64,000 nt of DNA from Prostheceraeus crozeri (Eukaryota; Platyhelminthes; Polycladida; Euryleptidae): assembly GCA_907163375.1 (NCBI GenBank), contig CAJQUW010003185.1:124001-188000 (forward strand), written 5' to 3'. Under the pieces are notes generated by a model. That model saw nothing but the letters and a program-made list of their open reading frames with translations, was not told the origin of the DNA and made no database searches. Position numbers and translations under genes: made by a program. Position 1 is the first letter of the stretch. Each line of letters begins with the position of its first letter. This document shows positions 1-13,447 of the stretch, piece by piece.

Positions 1-3000
1 TCCTCAGCATCGGCAACTCAGAGAAATCTTTGTCTTGCGTTGGGATCCATTCCTTGGTGCATTTAGAGGAGCTTGACTGGATAATCTTGTCGTTGTTATC
101 AGAAACAAACGTGACGCACTGCGGTGGTTCTGCTCTGAAGCGTACGCGTGTTGTCAATATGAATTACTCATGCATGGGAAACACAATTGCCAAAGGAAGT
201 AATATATCTCTTTCTATGCCAAAATGAGGCTGTGCGGTACAGATTATACAGAAACTATTTCTCAGTTTTGACAAGTTGAATTGGTATGAGAGGATCAAGA
301 GTTGAATACTTCCGAAAATAATGCACTGTGGAAATATTTGATAGTAATTCTATCCGTTCAAAATCCATATTCTGACTGATTTTTCTCACAGATTTAACTT
401 TCATATACTTAATATATTGAAGCCAAATATGCATTTGATATAAATGTCTAGAATGAAATTCTTGCTTTCTCCACACAAGAGAATGAGACAGTATTACTTT
501 GAAGAAAATAACTAATTACTTTAGTGGTTACTTTCATCAATCGATTCAGTTAAAAAGTGGTGTCTCATTTGCAACTTCAGCGGCGACACGATGCGAAGAG
601 GCCACGAATCAGTGCTTTAATCTTTTGCGATCAGTGTTAACGGACAATAGGAGGGCGGGCTTAATAAAGTAATTTAATATAACAATGAAATAAAAAGTGA
701 AATATTCAGATTTCTTGATTTGATGAATTGATATATGGGAAGAAAATGTTTAAAGCAATTTCCAAATGAGAATCAAAAACAGCGCTTAAAGGATTGAGAC
801 CTAATGTTGAATTAAGTCTCAATGACAGCATATTAGATAGCAAACCTGTTTCGACACTAGTTTTGCACTATGGAACAATTGCATGATACATCCGTGAGTG
901 CTGACCCAAATTATGTAGAGGATCATTAGGCACATGTATCTGACATATTTTTAATAACATTTCAACGGCTTACGCTGAAAAATGATGCATGATTGTCACA
1001 CTTGGATGTGCTCGACCGTGTTTCTTATACCAATATAATGCAATTTATGAGACTATGCAGCTACTTTCATGCTTATCGTACCTTGCGAAAGTAGATGCAT
1101 ATAGCGTAATAGCTAGGCAACGTTTTGCCCAATGCATATTGACCCTAGATTAATCTGCAATGTTGTAATAAATTAAAGGTTAATGCAAGAAAGAATTGAT
1201 GTAACCAAAGGCTAATTTTGTGATCCTATAGATCAGAGGTTAATAAAATGGATTAGCGATCACGAGATTCAGATCTAATCGCAGACAAAGGAGTCATTGG
1301 GTGGAAGCACTTAGAGCCTCTGAGTTTGATATGTTCATGGGACCTTAATATGAAAGGACTGGGATACAAATTCCGTTAATTGCTGATTAAACAGTTGAGA
1401 AAAGTACGGAAATAGTCTATAAAAAAATCGATGGTCAACGAATGTTTAGCAAAATTCACCAACTTGACTGTTGGAATTTTGTTTCATAAATATATTCTTT
1501 GAATATTCGAATCCCTATTCAATTTTCAGGTTTTTATACCACGCAAATAAATCTGAAAAAACTAAATTCAAATGCATGATTTTTAAACGATTGATTTATT
1601 GATTAATCGTATCCAAACCGTCCACTGCGGCATCAGTGTCTCCAGGATAGATCTGCTGACGGCTTGCATGCATGCACTTATGTGCATTCTGGCCCATGGG
1701 CGATTCTTAAACAGCTCTTTGAAATAGTGCAATCAGTTCATGAAGAGCATCTGTATATTGCAGCACTAATATCTTACGAGACGGACTAGATATCCCACGG
1801 AAATGAAGTAGCTTGATGTGTAAATTTGAGGATTTCAGTACATGAGTAGATTGATTGATAGACGAAAAGACAGCGAACTGATTTGGATTATCAGCGATGA
1901 AGATGAGTATTTTTTAATGCCTCTTTCCCCTTGAGGATTCGCGCGCTTGATTGCTGTTTCAAAGCTATAGACTCGAAGAGTTCATTTTTACCTCGAAGAG
2001 GGGCGTAAATGCAAGATTATCAATGATGATGAGGACATAGGAGAGGCTATCTGGTCGAATAATAAATGAAAGACAATCACACAGGTAAAGTAAATAAGAA
2101 TCAGCTAGGCAACGAATGAAGATGGCAAGATTAATCTGTTTGGAATGAGCCAAATCTTTGCACCATTGCACTTTGGATGTATTGTGTTATACAGATAGAA
2201 AATAACGTTGTATTGGAAATAAGGTGACCCATGACACAGAGTGAGAGATTTTCATATTCAAAATCTTTTCTGTGATTTTCTTTAATTTCTGATGATTTTC
2301 AATAAATTTGAATTTTGTTAATGAGTTCTCAACGCGAATGAATAGGAGTTCACGAGATGCCTTGAATGAAAAAAAGTACAGCACTGCATTTCGAACGTTG
2401 CTCTCGACTGAACTCATCATGTGCTTCATTACCGTCGAGAAATAATGCTTCGTTGAAATAATGGCAAAAGCCTCCCTCATGCAATGACGATATTATAAAG
2501 TCTTCGGCGTGTGAAATGTACTCATGTGCAGCATGGGCAATCGCACTTTCTCGTTTTAGATTTTTTATGCATATCTTTATCGAAGAATTCTGCAACGTCA
2601 AAATGAAACTAAAAAATCATGATTGTTCTTATCTTACATTTTTGATGAATCATATATAACATGATAAACTATATAATATACATCTAACCATCATCATACG
2701 ATAAAGATTGCATCAATTAGCTTTTACAATAATTAGCAACCTTTATTTCGTCCACGAACGATTTAACAATACTACTTATATAGCTATTTCGTCTGTCTGC
2801 TATCATTTGCTAAACAACCAATTATATTTTTCATCATCGATGGCAGTTAAATCTAACGAAGCCATTTTCGTTTCAACAAATTCTTTCTAACAAAAAAATC
2901 CACTTCTTGCAGTCTCTTAGGGAATGCAGCATGAGCAATCTCAAACACATCTCAGCAATAAGACGCGTTAAGGCAGCTACGAGAAAGCGCAGCGATTTGT

Positions 3001-3272
3001 GTATAACAAAACCACATATTTCTCTTTGCTGGCCACTCCATGAATACTTATTGAGTGAGATAATTTGTTGTCTGGACAAATTCATTGTAACGGGAACTCT
3101 CTGATAACTCGATTAATTTGATGACTGTCCATAGCATTTCAATGAATTTCCATGGTTTGAATGCCGACGTGGTTTTATTGGATATTCATGAGCCAGTCGC
3201 TCTTCGATTTCTTTCAAAGTAGTCGTAATTTTTTCGTTGACGTAACTGATGATTGCTCGTCCGTTGCATTTG
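1..3272. other. AT-rich non-coding stretch, no gene recognised
   Basis: Unique-looking AT-rich DNA. The short open frames here (under 100 codons) have no recognisable domain, no matching splice sites and biased residue content. No tRNA-like boxes, long repeats or transposase motifs were seen. It lies downstream of the minus-strand protocadherin and could hold that gene's missing 3' exon or intergenic DNA. Confidence 0.5.
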
Positions 3273-3982
3273 CAGTCCGGCAACCAGAACGAGTTTCTGT
3301 AGGGAACGAGGCCGAAAATGAGACTTTCACAGATTAATGTACAGCAATCTGCGCGTCTGCCGAGTTCTAGTTAGTTCGTCTTCTTGCCAGACGGGGTCAA
3401 AGAAAAACACATGTTTATCCAATGGGACTCAGATTGCAGTCTTTTGACATAAGCAAAATTTTCAATGCTTTCTTTTATCAACTAAAAAGTGCTAATCCTA
3501 TGGCCATCATTTTTGACATGGAATTTCTTCAGGTCACTTCCTATCATGTGTATGTGTTATCATGCTTCTGATCGGCGATGTATGGGAGAAAGTTGTTGAA
3601 TGTGGATAAAGTGGGACAGCCTGTTGGTGCTTGCCGACAGTGGGACGTTTGCCAAATCTGAATGTGTGTAGCTTCGTAGAGGGAGGTGCAAGGACATGAT
3701 AGGAAATGACCGGAAGACATTCCATGTTAAAAATTATTACTCTTGTCTTAGTACCTTTCAGCTGATAAGAGAAAACATTGAAAATCTCATTTTTGCCAAA
3801 AACTGCAACCTTCGTCTCATTGGATTAAGTGTGTTTTTCCTTTTTCCTGGCTAACAAGAAGAGGAACTAACAAGAACTCGGCAGACGCGCAGATTCGTAG
3901 TAGGCAAAGGGTGTACATCATTCTATGAAAGTCTCATTTTTGGTCTCATTCCCCGCAGAAACTCGTTCTGGCTGCCGGACTA
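3273..3982. mobile_element. Foldback MITE, family 'TAGTCCGG', copy A
   Basis: Non-autonomous DNA element with long inverted arms. The left end reads (C)AGTCCGGCAACCAGAACGAG and the right end is its near-perfect reverse complement ending GCCGGACTA. The arms continue inward for roughly 300 bp (GTTTCTG..GGGAACGAGGCCGAAAATGAGACTTT on both sides) around a short central loop. The flanks are TTG and TTT, consistent with a decayed 3-bp target duplication. It has no coding capacity. Two more copies lie at 18233-18871 and 38404-39094. The first terminal base is C instead of T, a likely point mutation. Superfamily is not assigned, although the 3-bp duplication limits the choices. Confidence 0.85.
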
Positions 3983-4021
3983 TTTAATCTACCACCTTGC
4001 ACCCATCGTGTATCCATCTGA

Positions 4022-4193
4022 ACCGGCACAGCGACCTTGTGGTAGGCTGCATTCTCTCTGTGTCCGGGAACCGTGGTTTCAAACATTTAACGTTTCAAAT
4101 CTGAGATTTTTAAAATAGCCACACTTGCTTAACACTCAGCATGAAAGAATGAAGGTGGGATAAATGAACTCCATCAACGTGGAAGAAAGTCGT
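4022..4193 (+). repeat. tRNA-derived SINE, copy 1
   Basis: A tRNA-like head has an A-box-like GACCTTGTGGTAGGCTG and a B-box-like GTGGTTTCAAAC about 45 bp downstream. It is followed by a body (TTGCTTAACACTCAGCATG, AAAGAATGAAGGTGGGAT, GTGGAAGAAAG) that is also found next to the tRNA-like heads at 9297-9472 (minus) and, more diverged, at 31017-31180. A shared body joined to a tRNA head is the usual layout of a SINE. This copy is degenerate in the B box. Confidence 0.6.
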
Positions 4194-7100
4194 AGCGCCT
4201 ATTGTGCATCTGTGTATAAACAAGGAACATCTATTTTTTATCTTGGCATAAGTTCGCCCTCCTTTTTGGGATGATTCGATAGTAAACATCACGTCTGCAC
4301 TTCTGTAAGATAGATATAGATGTTTGGCGATTAATATCAAGTCATCTACCAATGGGTACAATTCGCCATCTTTTCCGTATGCCCGCAACTGTTTCATGCT
4401 GTCATTTTATGAAATAGTCTTGTAACAACGCAGATTATGTGATCATTGAAGTGGTTGACGATGGGCTGGACATTTTCAGCTATCACCAAAGTAGTCCTTT
4501 TCGTCTTGATCACATAGTTTTGGTTTGAATGTCATCGGCCAATATTAAAAGATGATGTTTTATTTTCTTTTTCGTTATTTTTTACAATTAATTTCAGCTA
4601 GCATCCATTAACGAAATTATGGCCTGGCATAGAATTTAAAATTCACACTGACGTCCATATACAAACGCCTTTGTCGCAATGACATATTGGCTGAATACAA
4701 ATAACCAAGATTAAATAACAAATAACTAATTCATCACTCAGTTTTGTATGAATGATAAGCTGTAAGCTGATGAGATGCCGGATCATGATTTGCAAATGTG
4801 ACCAATCCGTACTAATTTGTCCGCTTAGCATGCAAGATCAACGAAATAGAATTTGTTATGATGTCGATGAATTTGCTATACGACAGACTGTACCATAATG
4901 GACGAAAGAAAATTTGCTAAGTGCATGTAGTATTAAAATAATTAATCTCGAGAACGAAATTGAATTTATAATTTCCGGTATGGATTAAATAGAGTTTGCT
5001 AAATACGAAAATGAATTGGAATGCCAATACTTTTTTACTTGCATTGAAGTGCTCCTAGCGATGTAATTATATTCTGTCGTCTTTTCTTGAAACCTTTCAT
5101 ACCACTTTTGCAACTATCTGGATGATCCGTGTTTAAACTAAACTTTGTACTACTAGGCTACGGCTACTCTATTTTGTATGGATTTTGCGCATTGCATCAG
5201 TTGTTGATGGTATTCAATATGCAATCTGATTTTAGCGTACTTCATGCAAACCTGTCATTATTCTGACATTCCTTGGTGTGCTACCTACCACTAAGAAAAC
5301 AAGCGAGGCCATGGAGAAAAAATTGACTTTTTGCTTCTGAAGTTAATTGCTGTAAAGAAGAAGCACAAATACCTAACTACCCGAATCGCGATAATTTTCT
5401 GGTGCATTACAGAGTTTTAGAGCCAATGCAGTTTCCCATTCATTGAAATACTGACATAAGTATATAAGGAATGTGACAAGTTTTTTCCGTGTGGCGCATG
5501 CTCATAATATGGATAAAACATTTCTCTGAATAGTGATTGTCTACTTTGCTGATGAATGTTTACAAAAGAAATGTATGATAACTTACCGAAGATAGAATGC
5601 AATTTGACAAATTTCAGTTCTTTGAAATAATTATTTATTAATACTCTTACATGATTTTTAAGAATTGTTGGTTTTTTAACTATAGGACAATAACCGGCTT
5701 GTCCGATATCTTTGCTGAACAACAGGAAGAAACAACAGTTTCATTTGATACTTCAATCAGTCTCTACATCATCTCTCTATCCAATGTTCACCTCAAAGGA
5801 CATCTTGTTAAAGCAAGCCGACAAATTCGTTTGTGGATGATTGTATAGAACATAGACTAACTTTTTTTGAGATAAGCTGTCGCCAATCGTGATTATTGAT
5901 GTATCAGAATGAGTTGAGCTCTACCTCAGCTAAAGAATGGAGTAGACAAACCAAATAATAAATTTGATTTTCCATCAAAATCTTTGATGGTTCATTGCGT
6001 AGTGAATTGATAAAGAAATTGCTTTGCGATGCACCCTCCCTTCACTAAGTTTGCACCGGTGTAAAAGAATAACCAGAAAAAGTTCTTGTCGGCCCCTCAT
6101 AGAGAAGAGTACAAGTGAAAATGCGTTCATAGCTGGCTCGTAAATGTAACTACTCGTTCGGAATTAGAAGCATAAAACTGCTCATCTTATACCTGCTTCG
6201 ATTTCGAGATGTAACAATGTCCAAGTATCGGTTGAATAATAGAAACACAGAAGAACTCGCTCTCAAATCGCTCCCACTCAATTTCATTACTCAGCTACTG
6301 AAAGATCCACTACCTCAGTTATCTCTGATGCTCATCGTTATCTCAGTGTACGAAAACAAAATAGATGTAACGATGGATAAAAGGAAGGAAATCTATGAGC
6401 ATGTATACAGGATCTATCTTTCTCGATTTGGGTATTTGATTACCAAAGTATTGGTATCTGTGAATCGTATACAGAGGTCGGACGAAATAATTGCAACTAA
6501 TACAACAAACGAGAATGAAACTTTTTGAGAAAATCGCTCAATTTATATGGTTACGCACGCAATAAATCGCAATTATTCTCCTTTAGGGCTTTGTTTAAAA
6601 GATTCCACAAGGCCTCGATTTCAATACAATGGATATCGTTGTTACAAAGTTATAAAACGTTAACGGAATTTCAGAAAGTTACAGATTGTGATTTTGATTC
6701 TTCTTAAGTCCTTTTCTGAAAAAATTGCTTAATCAAAAAATATCAGATCTGAGACTAAGAATAACATAGGATAAGATGATATTTCCTTATTCATGAAAAA
6801 AGACACAAGAAATCGACACTTATCGGAAGATAGAATTCAAGCTATCTCCTAGTATTTGGACGTGAGAAGACGGATTCAGAGAGGAAAGTGATTATGCATT
6901 CTAATTACAGAAAGTGAACGTTCTTGTTTTGGACTTTAATTCGGTGAGTGCATATTTCCACAAATTTGCTAGGGCAAATGACATTCGCATAATCTCAGCC
7001 CTATTTTCACATTTTGATTATTAAAATGCTGGCTGGACATTATGGCTATTCATATACTATCATAATTATACCTTATACTATGACTGTGTAAACTGTATCA

Positions 7101-7206
7101 GGTGACTTTCATAATTTCATTATTTTTTATCTCTTAGATATCTAAATCGGCTACGTATTTTGTATATGGTAATCGATTACCCTACATTCTTTAACATCTT
7201 GATTTT
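4194..7206. other. Non-coding stretch; one unassigned 103-codon ORF
   Basis: AT-rich DNA without repeats that I can recognise. The longest open frame is 6217-6528 (+), rich in Leu, Ile and Asn, with no known motif. A second, overlapping frame follows at 6525-6707. Neither has convincing splice signals or family similarity, so no gene is called. Confidence 0.45.
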
Positions 7207-7290
7207 TGAGAGAGAGAGAGTGAGTGAGTGAGTGAGTGAGTGAGTGAGTGAGAGAGAGAGAAGTTAGTGAGTAGCGAGTGAGTGAGAAGG
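7207..7290 (+). repeat. Compound microsatellite (GA)n/(GAGT)n
   Basis: GAGAGAGA followed by about nine GAGT units, then GA again and degenerate GAGT units. This is a purine-rich simple repeat. Confidence 0.95.
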
Positions 7291-8405
7291 AGGGAGATGC
7301 GTTCGCGAGTAATTTTATTCAATCTATACCGCCAAAGACATTGGAAAATCAAATAATTTGCTTTCAAATGCCGGCATAAGTGAAGGAATGATCAAACTGC
7401 TATCAAACAATCTGGGACGAAGCGGATATCATACCCTGACTCTGAAACTTGCAAACTTCCTTGGACAACCAACCAAAGTTGACGACTCCTTATCTCTATA
7501 ACTTCTCAAGCGCTTCCGTAGTAGATGCCTGTGGCTGCAGTGTTTAAACTTCCTGATAGTGGAAGCATATTTGCGTTGGCGACACAGCCATCATCTGCTA
7601 CGGGTCAAAGCCGATAAGAGACTCGACTATAGCGAATAATGAGATCGGGAAGCAATCAAAGCGATTAATGACAAAGGAGAGGATCTAAATTGAGGAACAT
7701 TTTGATTGCAGATGCATGGAGGAACATTATGAACTATGCTTGTGCAAGTTCAGTTAAATTACAAACAAGATACCTGAACTGTCAGAAGACAATATTCTGC
7801 GATATTGGAGTGGCCAAGGGTTCGGCGGACAGGCCTGAACTGGAAGGGTTAAATATCCTTCTTCAGCCCAAAACATTAAACGAAGGAAGCTCGTCAAATA
7901 CTCAGTTAAATACTTTTTGCATCAAGGGCGCATTTGGTGTCAACTCGGAAAATTATTTCACACTACAATGATGTGTCTCGCGTCCTACTATGTTTCCTTC
8001 CTCGCTTTTTCCCAAGTCTGTTTCAGACCGGCATGCGTGATGTCATTGATAAACATATTTCAATATTACAATCAAAATAAGCTATCTGACTAGTCATGCC
8101 CTTCAAGCTTCTTCAAATTATGTTTTATGTGATAATTATGACATATTCAGAAGTTGAGTCTTCTCAAAAGGAAAGGCACGTACGTGTCTATAGATTATTT
8201 GGAAGCATAATGAGTAGGTAGCCGACTAAGAATTCTGACCGCGCTTAGGTTGTACATTTAATTTAGTAATTAATTATAATTGTTTATATGCGCTGATGCT
8301 TGTTCACAGGGATTATCACAAATTGATTGCAATATAATTGCTATTTTCAATCAATTATTTGACATCAATCAATTTAACAATTCAATGATAAATTGCCACG
8401 CAAAA
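7291..8405. other. Non-coding stretch with an unassigned 93-codon ORF
   Basis: The open frame 7690-7971 (+) encodes no recognisable domain. Around 7480-7640 the minus strand is open for about 45 codons and is rich in Arg and Lys, with a possible donor. It could not be joined in phase to the protocadherin with a good acceptor. Confidence 0.4.
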
Positions 8406-8409
8406 ATTG

Positions 8410-8508
8410 AGCGTAAGGATTCGAACCTGCGACCCTAGAGCGACAAATAGACCTGCTTTTTAGACTGCTATTTAGACCTACACTCAACCAACTGAGCTAC
8501 GAGCCGCT
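8410..8508 (-). repeat. tRNA-like sequence (SINE head or tRNA pseudogene) with an inserted segment
   Basis: Read on the minus strand, there is a textbook A box (TAGCTCAGTTGGTTGAG, 8499-8483) and a textbook B box (GGTTCGAATCC, 8427-8417). They are about 55 bp apart instead of the usual 30-odd. The extra DNA lies in the anticodon-to-variable-loop region and contains two related TAGGTCTA/CAGGTCTA segments. Acceptor-stem pairing is poor. The pol III boxes are good, but an ordinary functional tRNA is unlikely; a SINE head or a pseudogene with an insertion or partial duplication is more likely. Confidence 0.6.
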
Positions 8509-9083
8509 TACATGCGATCGTGTCAATTGACAGGATCAAATCCTCACCATCAAACATCAGTTGTCTTAGCAATTATGATCAGTGAAAAAATATTTCGTCA
8601 CCATAGTGACTACCGATATCAAGACCAGTAGCGGGGATCGATTGTCCATCCACGCTAAAGGTAGAATATGAACAAGCATTGGTGTTATTCGCTTGTACTT
8701 TTCTTCACCAACAAGTTGTTGGTTAATAAACTGCCACTCTCTAATAGACCACCATCTAAGGGGGGGGGTTGAATAGTAGACTGCTATGTCGACTTGTCAG
8801 ATGTTTTGCGGTAATTAATATTTTCATCTTAACATTATTGTCGATCCCAGAAATGATAGACCCCATATATCGTGATTCCATCAACAAGTCAGTATTACGG
8901 AAATATGAAATGAACCGGATTCCCGAGAAACCCTAGCAATGACTTGAACCAAACCTACGTCGTGGTTCCAATGTGGGTGGAGTACAGGGCCTGGCTGTGA
9001 CCAACAACTATCAGCATTGCCAAGAAAGGTGACACACTATTCACTTATGTTATGGCAGTGGTTGGGAGGACCATATCTTAAAT

Positions 9084-9208
9084 CAGAAATTCTCTCCCGA
9101 AAAATTTTAAGCCACTCAAAGTAATGTCAAATTGAGCTTTGCACTTTGATTTTTAATTTGATATTAGAATACCTTGAGTGGCATAACATTTTTCGGGAGA
9201 GAAATCTG
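9084..9208. repeat. Short foldback element
   Basis: Two arms of about 50 bp face each other. The left begins CAGAAATTCTCTCCCGAAAAA and the right ends TTTTTCGGGAGAGAAATCTG. Both continue inward through GCCACTCAAAGTA / TACCTTGAGTGGC, with a small AT-rich loop. A tiny MITE is the simplest reading. The same shape could fold as an RNA hairpin if transcribed. Confidence 0.7.
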
Positions 9209-9296
9209 CTTTTTGACTTGCCTTTGACTTAAAGCATTAAAAAATGAAATGAATAAACCTTGTTTATACTCGGAAGCACATTAATTAGGCCGGGAG

Positions 9297-9472
9297 CCTT
9301 TCTTCCATGTCGCCGAGTTGTTATTATCCCACTCTCATTCTTTTTTGTGCTGAGTGTTTAGCAAGAATGCAGAGTGTACCTTTTTAAAAAGTCTTAGGTT
9401 TGACCCGACCAAGGTTTGAACCAAGGTCTCCGACGCAGAGCGAACACTCTACCACAAAGCCACAGCACCGCA
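9297..9472 (-). repeat. tRNA-derived SINE, copy 2
   Basis: Minus strand: head GGTGCTGTGGCTTTGTGGTAG (A-box part TGGCTTTGTGGTAGAG), then a B box GGTTCAAACCTTGG, then the body CTAAACACTCAGCA, AAGAATGAGAGTGGGATAA and CATGGAAGAAAG. The body matches the copy at 4022-4193. The best preserved of the three copies. Confidence 0.7.
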
Positions 9473-12400
9473 CATTATTCACATTCTGAAAATTTTCCCT
9501 GCCACATTTATGACAGTAGGGAGGAAAGAAGTTGTACAGAACGGCGATCATGAAGAACAGATGGTCCTCATTCGAAGGAGCCAAACTTAGCGAGTACCGT
9601 TTTCGCATCCAGTGAGTCGCTTATGAAAAAGTATTGACGAGTGAGGTCAAAGTTTCGAGCCTACTTGAATCACTGCAGCTGCCAACTAACGCACTTAATC
9701 GGAAATGCAATTTGCACTTGGCAGTGCTACTGATGGGGCGCCGCTGCGCTTTGTCGATAAAAGTGCGATGAGATTAGTTCTTCATGGATCCCTATCAATA
9801 GCCTATCCACGGAAATATATCTATTCTCCTAATTAATACAGACTGGGCGTGGGAAATTCCTGATAATGTAACGAAGAGATTCACGAGGCCTATAGACAAT
9901 GTCTCCAATTTCCCTGAATGTCGCGACGATAGGGCAGTGAGTAATGGAATTAGCAGATGAGATTTTCGCGTCGAGGGAGGGATTCCAGAGGTCGGTTTAC
10001 GGGGAATGTGGCAATGTAGTTCATCGAAATGCGCAATTTGTTGACATGCAAGTTGAGAAGGGTTGTGAGAAGAGGGATCAGAAACGAATGAGGATGTGTG
10101 GTGGAAGAAAAGTTAGATATTAGATAAAACCGGAGAAGATAATTAAAGAATGGTTGAAGACAATGACAAATGAATTGAATTTCGGGATTGTAAATGAAAA
10201 TCCGTCACTGAAACTGTGATGATAGAAATATCTCTTCTGTTCAGACAATCTTATGAGTTGAAAGATACTTGCTAAATAAAATCGAATCAATAAGTACAAA
10301 CAAGAAATCTTTTTCAATCTGAAGTTATCAGCAATTGTTCTAGTTTGAAAAGTTCTATTAACAAAAAAATTAATAAAAGTTCTGTTTCTAGTATGAAAAC
10401 ATCAGAAATTAATTTCTATTTACCTGCGTTAGCATCGATTCGCTGGTATTTACAATTAAATTACAATAAAAAGTAGCAAATCCAATCTGATCAATGAATT
10501 GTGAGGAATATCTTTTTAATTGATTTGAAAGCGTTCGCTTCACAATCTAGTTAATCATAACTGTTCTATAGATTTTTTCTATTTCTCCATACAAAATTTC
10601 ATGTGGTAATCGCCTGCAGATTTTTGATGAAAAAGAGCACCGGTTCTTGTAAAACCAAGAAACTGAGGTGGAAGTTTAAACTGTGATTTTTTACTAAGAT
10701 TCACATCTCCTTCCTATCATTTAACCACTCTGGGTAGGAAGAACCCTGGTTTCAAACCTCATAATTATGTATTACCAAACAATAATTTTGAAGACTGTAG
10801 GCTACAGATAAATATCACATCATACATTTAAGCTCTTTTCTAAAAAGTTTGTCGGATTCTAGGTTGTGCTTTCAGCTTTCGCTAATACCGGAAGCATGCA
10901 ATTGCAAGATGAAACCTACCTAATTAAACCACCGATTTTGTCATTAAGTCGAGTAGATTGTTCGAACATAATGCTCGCCCCATCCTATGCAAAGTACTCA
11001 CGCTTCTCTGTGCATAGCATAATATTAAGAAAAAAGTAGCAACAAATTTGAAAAATGCAATAGGATTTTTTCTGTGTTAAATGATTATTTAGACATTCAA
11101 AAAGTTTTCTCCTTTATGGAAAGCATCTAATTATCGACCAAAATTGAGGATGGACTGCAAAGAACACAAATACTTGATTTCTGTATTTTTATTTCATCTA
11201 TTGACTTTGTTTTAGATACAGATAAAGCAGCTGTAATTATGAGGTGGCTGATGTGATTTGAAAAACCAATGTTATAAAGCTAAGGACCATCTCCACAGGA
11301 TTCAAATTTCTTAGCCGAATAAAGTAAAATAGATGCAGATTGGGAAATTGATATCCTTCTAAATCATTCTCCACTGAATTTACATGCAATGCGTTTCATG
11401 TACTCATGCGACAACTTAACAGATTTCCATGTTCTATACTGTAGTATGAGCTTCAATAGTTACATTCAAGTAATTTAACATTCATTGACTGAAGCGTTCA
11501 TCGGATATAATGAGTAAACAAATAAGGTAAGTTTTGTAGTCACCTTTAATTTTTCAGTCATAAACATTTAACTGATACATAAACCAGTCTGACTTTGAAA
11601 GTAGTTACATCGGTTAAGATGAAAAGAAATGCTACCTTAAAAGTTCGCAAAAGAAAAAAGAAATCCGCAAACGAGAAAGTAAGATGCACCAACAAACATT
11701 CTCTTTGAAATGTATGTATCAATCTACTAAAGACAGGAAAACATTCGCGCGAGAGTGGAAATAAAAGTTGCGGAAATATTTCATAAATTCTAATAAATTT
11801 ATGATTGCATGTAAAAAATTTACGTAAGGTGCATTCTGCTTTTGAAGCATGATTCCACCAGATTTCTATATTTGTGTTCTGACTGGGTGCATACATGATC
11901 ACAGATTGGAAAATCTCGATCATTAATTTTTATGACATTTCGGTCTGCACAACTTACATAGAAATATAGAAGCATGAACAAGGTTGAACCAAGTAGATCT
12001 CCGATTACATCATTGTTTTTACTTCCATTGGAACTGCACTGCAAGCTGTAAACTACTAAAGTTATTTCGATTTTGTTTGTATATTCATTTGTTATTAGAG
12101 TATTTTGGCTAGCATTGGTAGTCAAAAATCAGTTAGGTTTCGTAGTCTACAGCGTGCAATGTGGTTGGGTTTTCGACTTCCGGTGTCTTTACAAGTTTTA
12201 TTTAGCAGTCATGCTTGTTAAATGAGCTTTGAGATATATGAATATATTTGTTAATTATATAGAATATTTGCATATCATTCTTCAACCCAAGCACCAATCC
12301 AGAAAGTCAATTTGAGTGGGATTGGATTAGTCAAATGGTGTTTTTCAACATAGACCATTGAATAAAGAGCAATTTGCGATGGACATCATGGATAGTTGTT

Positions 12401-13251
12401 AAACGTCTTACTCTGGTCCCAACCTTAGATCAGCACTCATAATCACAAGGTGATTTTATGGAAGTTGTCTTTTACATGCAAACTTAGTCTAATTTCTGTA
12501 AATAATTTACGTTGCCATCGTATACTCGGTTTTAAATGATAATTTCTCTGTGATTTGACATGAGACTGATCCTACAGAAAGCTATATGCGCTTTCGTAAC
12601 CTGAATGCAAGACTGCAATTTCCATACGTCCAGCACTACGTTACATGCAAATAGAAGTGATGGATGATGGAGAGTCACTTCACATCATATGTTTACATAG
12701 CAGAAATGTGGTGCATATAGCATTTCCAACCGGATGTTTAGATCTACGCGGAATTGACTGATCATAATAGCGATACAGAAGGAAGAATAGTATTTTACAA
12801 ACCCTCCATGTCATGACAACCTTGGAGATGGAGAGGTAATGTATATTAAATTAGCAATTCGAAGGGTGACTACTTCAATTAATATGCTCAGCCTTAGAAA
12901 AAAGAGTAATTTCTTTAGCGTGATCACATCACAAACTACTTGCCACTGAAGGAGCAAAATATCATAATCAAAGACAATGATCACAATTAACTTTAAAAGA
13001 TGTAAATTTGTCCATATTACTTTTCATATTCAAGAAATGAAACATAAATTTAGTGAATCATGAAATCATGCCGATGAAAATTGAATAAAAACTTGAAATT
13101 TCATTTTTGAAGAAGCACGATCAGACCTCAACTTTTCCATGAAGACTTTAATGTGTTTCTTGAAATTTCCTTGATAATCAACTTGATTTCCGTTGAATTA
13201 AGACACCTGTTAGTAAATTTCCATTCGTTATCCAGCACATTTTTTACTACT
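9473..13251. other. Non-coding stretch, no gene recognised
   Basis: AT-rich DNA. A B-box-like fragment (GGTTTCAAACC, near 10750) suggests a broken SINE. A minus-strand frame of about 85 codons, rich in Ser and Pro, spans roughly 10080-9800 but has no upstream AG acceptor. Minus-strand frames at 11558-11923 and 11820-12125 have no domain I recognise. Confidence 0.4.
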
Positions 13252-13447
13252 TATATAGAGGTGTCAAATCGCTATTATATATACATAGGAATAACTTGCA
13301 AAAATTCAGCTTTTTAAAAGGTGATCAAATATTTTTTTGGACCGCAGTAGCGCAATCTGCGCAAAAGCTGAATCTTTTGATATACATATTTTCACTGTAT
13401 GTTGACATTTTTTGAGTTGACACTCTACCTACTATATACACGTGCTT
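13252..13447. repeat. Degenerate foldback repeat
   Basis: The outer sequence TATAGAGGTGTCAAAT (left) faces TTGACACTCTACCTACTATATA (right), and the inner AATTCAGCTTTT faces AAAGCTGAATCTTTT. The arms have several mismatches and length differences. Probably an old MITE, with no TSD resolved. Confidence 0.45.

Noticed and set aside
3534..3725. Minus-strand ORFs beginning MECLPVIS at 3534-3725 and 38658-38840
   Set aside because: They repeat because they lie in two copies of the same foldback MITE; not a conserved gene.
6217..6528. 103-codon ORF as a small gene
   Set aside because: No motif, no signal or partner, typical chance length for AT-rich DNA; left as unassigned.
7480..7640. Terminal protocadherin exon on the minus strand (acceptor GTAGCAG, then MMAVSPTQICFHYQEV and stop)
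   Set aside because: Weak pyrimidine tract, a competing longer frame, and no supporting conservation; too uncertain to annotate.
9800..10085. Ser/Pro-rich minus-strand frame as the protocadherin 3' exon
   Set aside because: No AG acceptor upstream of the open region and no initiating context; likely a pyrimidine-rich chance frame.
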